A DNA stretch of 9,685 nt from UBA2160 sp964588665 (GTDB lineage Bacteria > Chloroflexota > Dehalococcoidia > Lucifugimonadales > UBA1123), in assembly GCA_964588665.1 (NCBI GenBank), contig CAZPQQ010000103.1:1-9685 (forward strand). Reading direction: 5' to 3'. The notes under the pieces are model-generated. The model was given only the letters and a program-made list of their open reading frames with translations. It made no database searches and was not told the DNA's origin. Made by a program: the position numbers and the translations under genes. Numbering within the stretch: position 1 is the stretch's first letter; the number at the start of each line of letters is the position of its first letter. This document shows positions 6,841 to 9,685 of the stretch, piece after piece.

Positions 6841-6854
6841 CGAGCCGAGGCTCG
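6841..6854. promoter_or_regulatory. Palindromic operator candidate next to the -35 box
   Basis: CGAGCC and GGCTCG form a perfect 6-bp inverted repeat around a GA spacer, beginning four bases upstream of the -35 hexamer of the minus-strand promoter. Its position in the divergent region between the operon and the ThuA-like gene suits a regulator site. No regulator gene is in the window. At only 12 paired bases in GC-rich sequence it could arise by chance. Confidence 0.3.
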
Positions 6855-7057
6855 CGGCGTCCCATTCGGCCATGCTGACCTCACCCGAACGTCTGGCAAG
6901 GCGACAAGGATTCCGATAAAATGCATGGCGTCTGTAGGGGGCGGGCTGGGCGTTACGATTCAAGCGACCTCGCCGGTGTAGCGGCTCTACGCATCGATGA
7001 CATCAACAAGCAAACGGACTGCATCGACCCATTATCACAAGTAGACGGAGGAGTTTG

Positions 7058-7744
7058 ATGAATCTGCTGCTCATTTCCGGAGGTTCGCATCCATACGAAC
7101 AGTCCACGCCCGTCCTGGAGGGTTTCCTGAAGGGCGCCGGACACCAGGTGACGGTAACTGAAGATGCCAGCGTTCTGGCCGACGCGGCCGGGATGAGCGG
7201 GTACAACGCCTTGGTGTTCAACACCCAGAGAGCGGGCGACAACGGCATGGCCGAAGCCGAGCAATCCGGCTTGTCGTCGTATATCGAGGGCGGCAAGGGC
7301 TTCGTGTGCATCCACATCTCGGGCGCCGCCTCCGACGACTGGCCCGCGTACTACGACATCACCGGCGGCGGCTGGGTCATGGGGCAGAGCTTTCACCCGC
7401 CCTACGGCGAGTTCACCGTCAACGTGAAGAACGCCGGCCACCCCGGCGCCCAAGGCATCTCGGACTTCAAGACGAATGACGAACTCTACATGAATGTCGA
7501 ATTCAAAACCGGAAACGACGTGTTCATAACGTCCGACTTCGTCGAAGGGACCTACCCGCGCAACAACCCGCGTGGCGAGCCGATCCACATGGCGGGCGGC
7601 ACGTACCCCCTGGGCTGGACGCGGATGCACGGCGCCGGACGCGTGTACGTAACCCTGCTGGGGCACGACGGCCTAAGCCACCAAACACCCGAGTTCCAGA
7701 AGATAGTGCTCAACGGCGTCGACTGGGTCACCGGCGGAGACTAG
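7058..7744 (+). CDS. ThuA-like domain protein
   Basis: The 228-residue protein fits the ThuA-like fold, a glutamine-amidotransferase-like flavodoxin fold named after the trehalose-utilisation gene thuA. The N-terminus has MNLLLISGGSHPYEQSTPVL followed by GHQVTVTED. The middle shows GKGFVCIHISGA (79-90), ending in the family's typical His, then DDWPAYYDITGGGW (93-106) and SFHPPYGEFTV. HPGAQGI, then NDELYMNVEF (140-149) follow, and near the end GWTRMHGAGRVYVTLLGHDG (186-205). Length is usual for a stand-alone domain. No signal peptide is seen, so it should be cytoplasmic. The ATG at 7058 has an excellent Shine-Dalgarno (GGAGGAG, 7047-7053); a TTG one codon earlier is a poorer choice. ThuA-like proteins often accompany Gfo/Idh/MocA dehydrogenases in sugar catabolism, as on the right of this window, but their exact reaction is not settled. 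Confidence 0.88.
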   Translation: MNLLLISGGSHPYEQSTPVLEGFLKGAGHQVTVTEDASVLADAAGMSGYNALVFNTQRAGDNGMAEAEQSGLSSYIEGGKGFVCIHISGAASDDWPAYYDITGGGWVMGQSFHPPYGEFTVNVKNAGHPGAQGISDFKTNDELYMNVEFKTGNDVFITSDFVEGTYPRNNPRGEPIHMAGGTYPLGWTRMHGAGRVYVTLLGHDGLSHQTPEFQKIVLNGVDWVTGGD

Positions 7745-8063
7745 CGAACGCACGAATCCGGTCCAGATTCAACAACTGCCGGTCGCGTTCAGGAGCGTTA
7801 GGTCTGCGCCGTGTCCGATTCAGGCGCTGCCGAACGTGAAGCCGTAAGGGAGGGTTTCAAACCCTCCCGCTGGTTTCGCGCCCGTAACACGTTGCTACGT
7901 GGAATCAACGTGCTCATCGGGACTCCGACGCCATATTTCCATGCAACACACGGGAGGGTTTGAAACCCTCCCCTACGACGCACCATCGGCGACCAGGCGC
8001 GGCTGACCCCGACCCGTCGAAGGAACTAGACGCACCAGATTTCGCAAACCGGCGCCGCCGTCG
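7745..8063. other. Convergent intergenic region (~320 bp) containing a repeat element
   Basis: This gap separates two convergent genes, the ThuA-like gene (plus) and the enolase-superfamily gene (minus). Its only notable content is the 135-bp nested inverted-repeat element at 7843-7977. A minus-strand open frame across it (7986-7798) merely translates the repeat and has no ribosome binding site. No RNA gene was recognised. Confidence 0.6.
7843..7977. repeat. MITE/REP-like element: two self-palindromic 27-bp ends in inverted orientation
   Basis: The left end (7843-7869) and right end (7951-7977) are inverted copies of one another, 27 bp each with a single mismatch. Each end is itself a near-perfect palindrome: GGGAGGGTTT and AAACCCTCCC around one central base (7848-7868 and 7952-7972). 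The 81-bp centre contains a further inverted repeat, CACGTTG (7888-7894) and CAACGTG (7906-7912). No transposase is inside. The design resembles a BIME or a small non-autonomous element. In this place the hairpins could also end transcription from both convergent genes, although U-runs are lacking. Confidence 0.75.
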
Positions 8064-9188
8064 CTACTCAGCGATCGCCCTCTCGAGAGCCTTATCGTCG
8101 AATTCCAGGCCAAGCCCGGGCCTGTCGGACAGCGTGATCTTGCCGTTCTCGGGGATGATAGGGTCGACGAAAAGCTCGGCGATGCGCTCGGCCGGGCCGG
8201 TAAACTCCTCCGAAAACTCGTGCGGCCTCACGGCGTTCGTGATCGTGGCGTACAGGTGCAGGCTGGCCATCGAGTTCGCGCCGACGTTCGGGCTGTGCGG
8301 CATGACGATCTTGTTGTTCGCCACAGCCATCTCGTAGACTCGAATCATCTCCGACAGACCGCCCACGTTCAGGACGTCCGGCTGCAAGATGTCGGGGTTC
8401 GCGAGGTCCATGAGGTCACGGAACCTCCAAGCCGATATCTCCTGCTCACCCGTCGAGACAGCGCAGTCCAGCGCGTCGACCACCTGGCGCAGTCCTCGCA
8501 GATCGTACTGGGGCAACGGCTCCTCGAAGTGCGCGATGCCGAGCTCCTCGAACCTCCTGCCCTGTTCGATCGCGGTCGGGACGGAATAGCCGCAATTGGC
8601 GTCGAAGCTGAGCGGCACGTCGTCCGGCAGCCACTCGCGGCACTTCTTGAAGATCGCGAAGTCCTTGGCTGGGTCCGCATCCTGCCGGTAGTCGCGCCAA
8701 TCCATTCGAACTTTGAACGAGCGGTAGCCTTTTTCGTAGCCTTCCTGAACCTCTTCCAGCATCTCCTCGGGCTGCTTGCGCCAGCCGCTGCCTCTGCTCC
8801 AGTACAGCGGAATTTCGGTCCGCGCGGCGCCGCCGAACAACGAGTACAAGGGCAGTCCCGCCACCTTGCCGGTGATGTCCCAGAGAGCCACGTCGATAGC
8901 GCCGACGATCTGCGACGGAAGCCGCGTCGCGCGCTCCCCGGTCCCGAGCGTGAGCATCTCCCAGATCTTGCGGGGTTGAACCGGATCCAAACCGACGAGC
9001 AGCGGTTTTATGAGATCGTCGACATAGGCGCGAAAGACGCTCAGGTTTCGCGCGCCCTCGGCAATGCCCACGACACCCTCGTCGGTGAACACACGAACAA
9101 TGAGCCGCCCGCCGGGGCCGACGAACGACTGCTGGGCCGGTCCCTCGGGAGGCTTGAGCCTGTTGACCTTGATGTCTGTAATCTTCAC
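8064..9188 (-). CDS. Enolase-superfamily mandelate racemase/muconate lactonizing-type enzyme (probable acid-sugar dehydratase)
   Basis: The 374-residue protein has the two-domain structure of the mandelate racemase/muconate lactonizing group: an alpha+beta capping domain (MKITDIKVNRLKPPEG, then LIVRVFTDEGVVGIAEG) and a barrel. Predicted Mg2+ ligands are Asp196 (SFDANCGYS), Glu222 (HFEEP) and Glu248 (STGEQE). The His/Asp base pair is His298 (MPHSPN) with Asp271 (LQPDVLNVGG), the mandelate racemase arrangement. At the opposite side the usual KxK reads Lys159-Val-Arg161, so the second lysine is replaced. AIDVALWDITGK (97-108) is the typical family segment. Relatives abstract a proton alpha to a carboxylate and mostly dehydrate sugar acids; this substrate is not determined. 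The GTG at 9188-9186 is the start, with GAGGTGA just upstream. The gene converges with the ThuA-like gene and follows a Gfo/Idh/MocA gene on the same strand, which fits sugar-acid breakdown. Confidence 0.92.
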   Translation of the reverse strand: MKITDIKVNRLKPPEGPAQQSFVGPGGRLIVRVFTDEGVVGIAEGARNLSVFRAYVDDLIKPLLVGLDPVQPRKIWEMLTLGTGERATRLPSQIVGAIDVALWDITGKVAGLPLYSLFGGAARTEIPLYWSRGSGWRKQPEEMLEEVQEGYEKGYRSFKVRMDWRDYRQDADPAKDFAIFKKCREWLPDDVPLSFDANCGYSVPTAIEQGRRFEELGIAHFEEPLPQYDLRGLRQVVDALDCAVSTGEQEISAWRFRDLMDLANPDILQPDVLNVGGLSEMIRVYEMAVANNKIVMPHSPNVGANSMASLHLYATITNAVRPHEFSEEFTGPAERIAELFVDPIIPENGKITLSDRPGLGLEFDDKALERAIAE

Positions 9189-9314
9189 GTTCTCACCTCA
9201 GAGCAGGATTGCGGGCACATGATATCACCGAGGCCGTCTAGTGAGTCGTCGTGACCTTCGATCCCATGTATCGCACGAGCATCGGGCAGAGAAGAAGTCG
9301 TCGCGAACGCCAAT

Positions 9315-9343
9315 CTGTCATCCTGAACGGAGTGAAGGATCTG
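9315..9343. repeat. Extragenic repeat of the TGTCATCCTGA...GAAGGATCT type
   Basis: The sequence CTGTCATCCTGAACGGAG followed by TGAAGGATCTG matches a widespread family of short extragenic repeats (TGTCATTCTGAGC...GCGAAGAATCT variants) that I recognise from many bacterial genomes. ATCCT and AGGAT form short inverted arms within it. It sits in the non-coding gap upstream of the enolase-superfamily gene and just beyond the epimerase remnant. Only one copy is present in this window. Confidence 0.55.
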
Positions 9344-9362
9344 GGGCCGCGCAGGAAGACAA

Positions 9363-9477
9363 CTACTGCACACCGTCCTGCGGCGCGTACCCCAGCACGT
9401 CCCTGGCGCGTCGGTTGTCCCGGTAAAGCCTGGCGCTGTCCGAGGTGGCCCAGAAAATGTCGAACTTGACCTCGACC
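9363..9477 (-). pseudogene. C-terminal remnant of an NAD-dependent epimerase/dehydratase
   Basis: Minus-strand translation reads VEVKFDIFWATSDSARLYRD, then NRRARDVLGYAPQDGVQ and a TAG stop at 9365-9363. The pattern SDxARxYRDxxxARxVLGYxPQD is the C-terminal signature of extended short-chain dehydrogenases of the NAD-dependent epimerase/dehydratase (uronate dehydrogenase-like) family, which act on nucleotide sugars or sugar acids. Only about 38 residues of an expected ~250-300 remain; the NAD-binding Rossmann region is gone. It begins right after the stop codon of the Gfo/Idh/MocA gene and happens to be in the same reading frame, with no start codon of its own. It is therefore a non-functional scrap left by a deletion whose other junction lies next to the oxidoreductase stop. 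Confidence 0.65.
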
Positions 9478-9479
9478 GC

Positions 9480-9685
9480 CTACACGTTGTCGGTGTCGAC
9501 GGCGACGTTCTCGCCGCGGAGGGTTCGGTTGCGGATGTCGTATCTGCCCGGGTAGCGCACCGGAAGGTGGCCGGAGTCGATCATGAGGTCCAGCGGGTTG
9601 ACCTTCGTCTTGAGCGGCATCTGCACCTGTGTGTGGGTCCGCGCCGACTCGTACACGGCGTGGACCATTTCGAGGGCCTTGTAGC
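9480..9685 (-). CDS. Gfo/Idh/MocA family oxidoreductase, C-terminal part (runs off the right edge)
   Basis: The minus strand from the window edge reads YKALEMVHAVYESARTHTQV, then QMPLKTKVNPLDLMIDSGHL, and ends at the TAG at 9482-9480. ALEMVHAVYESARTH is the conserved C-terminal helix of Gfo/Idh/MocA NAD(P)-dependent oxidoreductases, which oxidise or reduce sugars, inositols and related polyols. The N-terminal Rossmann domain and the EKP catalytic motif lie outside the window, so neither cofactor nor substrate can be judged. The last ~20 residues (RYPGRYDIRNRTLRGENVAV and a few more) are an extended tail, and the stop directly abuts an epimerase remnant; part of the tail could be sequence acquired at a deletion junction. 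Together with the ThuA-like and enolase-superfamily genes it suggests a carbohydrate catabolic locus. Confidence 0.8.
   Translation of the reverse strand, partial: YKALEMVHAVYESARTHTQVQMPLKTKVNPLDLMIDSGHLPVRYPGRYDIRNRTLRGENVAVDTDNV

Larger units (their letters stand above)
6751..7057. other. Divergent intergenic region (~300 bp) between the operon and the ThuA-like gene
   Basis: No gene is seen on either strand. The left half carries the minus-strand promoter and palindrome listed separately. The right half would hold the plus-strand promoter for the ThuA-like gene. A GATAAAAT stretch at 6915-6922 is the only AT-rich -10-like element there, and its -35 is poor (TGGCAA, three of six matches). 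A small inverted repeat, GTAG and CTAC around CGGCT, lies near 6980-6995. Short open frames crossing the region have no ribosome binding site or protein-like features. Confidence 0.5.

Noticed and set aside
6953..7666. 237-codon minus-strand open frame opposite the ThuA-like gene
   Set aside because: The plus strand has a strong Shine-Dalgarno and clear ThuA-like motifs; the antisense frame has neither.
7798..7986. Short minus-strand open frame within the convergent intergenic region
   Set aside because: It is a translation of the palindromic repeat element with no ribosome binding site; such frames are typical spurious calls from repeats.
8220..9254. 344-codon plus-strand open frame opposite the enolase-superfamily gene
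   Set aside because: Opposite strand carries all metal-ligand motifs in frame; the antisense translation is low-complexity Arg/Val/Leu sequence.

Overview
The window is GC-rich bacterial DNA with two parts. Positions 1 to about 2655 hold broken pieces of unrelated genes. Positions 2656 to 9685 hold intact metabolic genes, mostly on the minus strand. The combination of CaiB/BaiF CoA-transferases, a mandelate-racemase-type enolase, a ThuA-like protein, a Gfo/Idh/MocA oxidoreductase and palindromic extragenic repeats recalls uncultured heterotrophs such as SAR202-type Chloroflexota or sponge/soil candidate phyla. No marker gene is present, so this placement is a weak inference.

Left part (1-2655): a PAS-domain sensor fragment on the minus strand (1-476) runs head-on into a NACHT/NLR-type leucine-rich-repeat protein on the plus strand (453-1952). 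The LRR protein keeps the end of its NACHT module and nine regular 22-residue LRRs but has lost the P-loop ATPase. Next come the last ~70 residues of an MMPL/RND-type exporter (minus strand, 2149-2358), still followed by a textbook rho-independent terminator (2072-2104), and then ~300 bp without a recognisable gene. These are at least three gene remnants in 2.6 kb, which marks a rearrangement hotspot or an eroded genomic island.

Middle (2656-6860): a tightly packed minus-strand operon, read from right to left. A sigma70-like promoter (TTGAAA, 17 bp, TATATT) with a palindrome against its -35 box precedes an acyl-CoA carboxylase carboxyltransferase subunit. This is followed by two different CaiB/BaiF (class III) CoA-transferases of equal length (407 aa each, with the starts preferred here). 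The first junction is a TAGTG stop/start overlap and the second an 8-nt overlap, so the three proteins are probably translationally coupled. The likely theme is activation of an organic acid by CoA transfer combined with carboxylation or decarboxylation of an acyl-CoA. Biotin carboxylase and biotin carrier genes are not in the window.

Right part (7058-9685): a ThuA-like protein on the plus strand converges with an enolase-superfamily acid-sugar dehydratase/racemase on the minus strand. Between them lies a 135-bp nested inverted-repeat element. Further right are a second type of extragenic repeat, a C-terminal scrap of an NAD-dependent epimerase/dehydratase and the C-terminus of a Gfo/Idh/MocA oxidoreductase that runs off the edge. 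Together these suggest catabolism of sugars or sugar acids.
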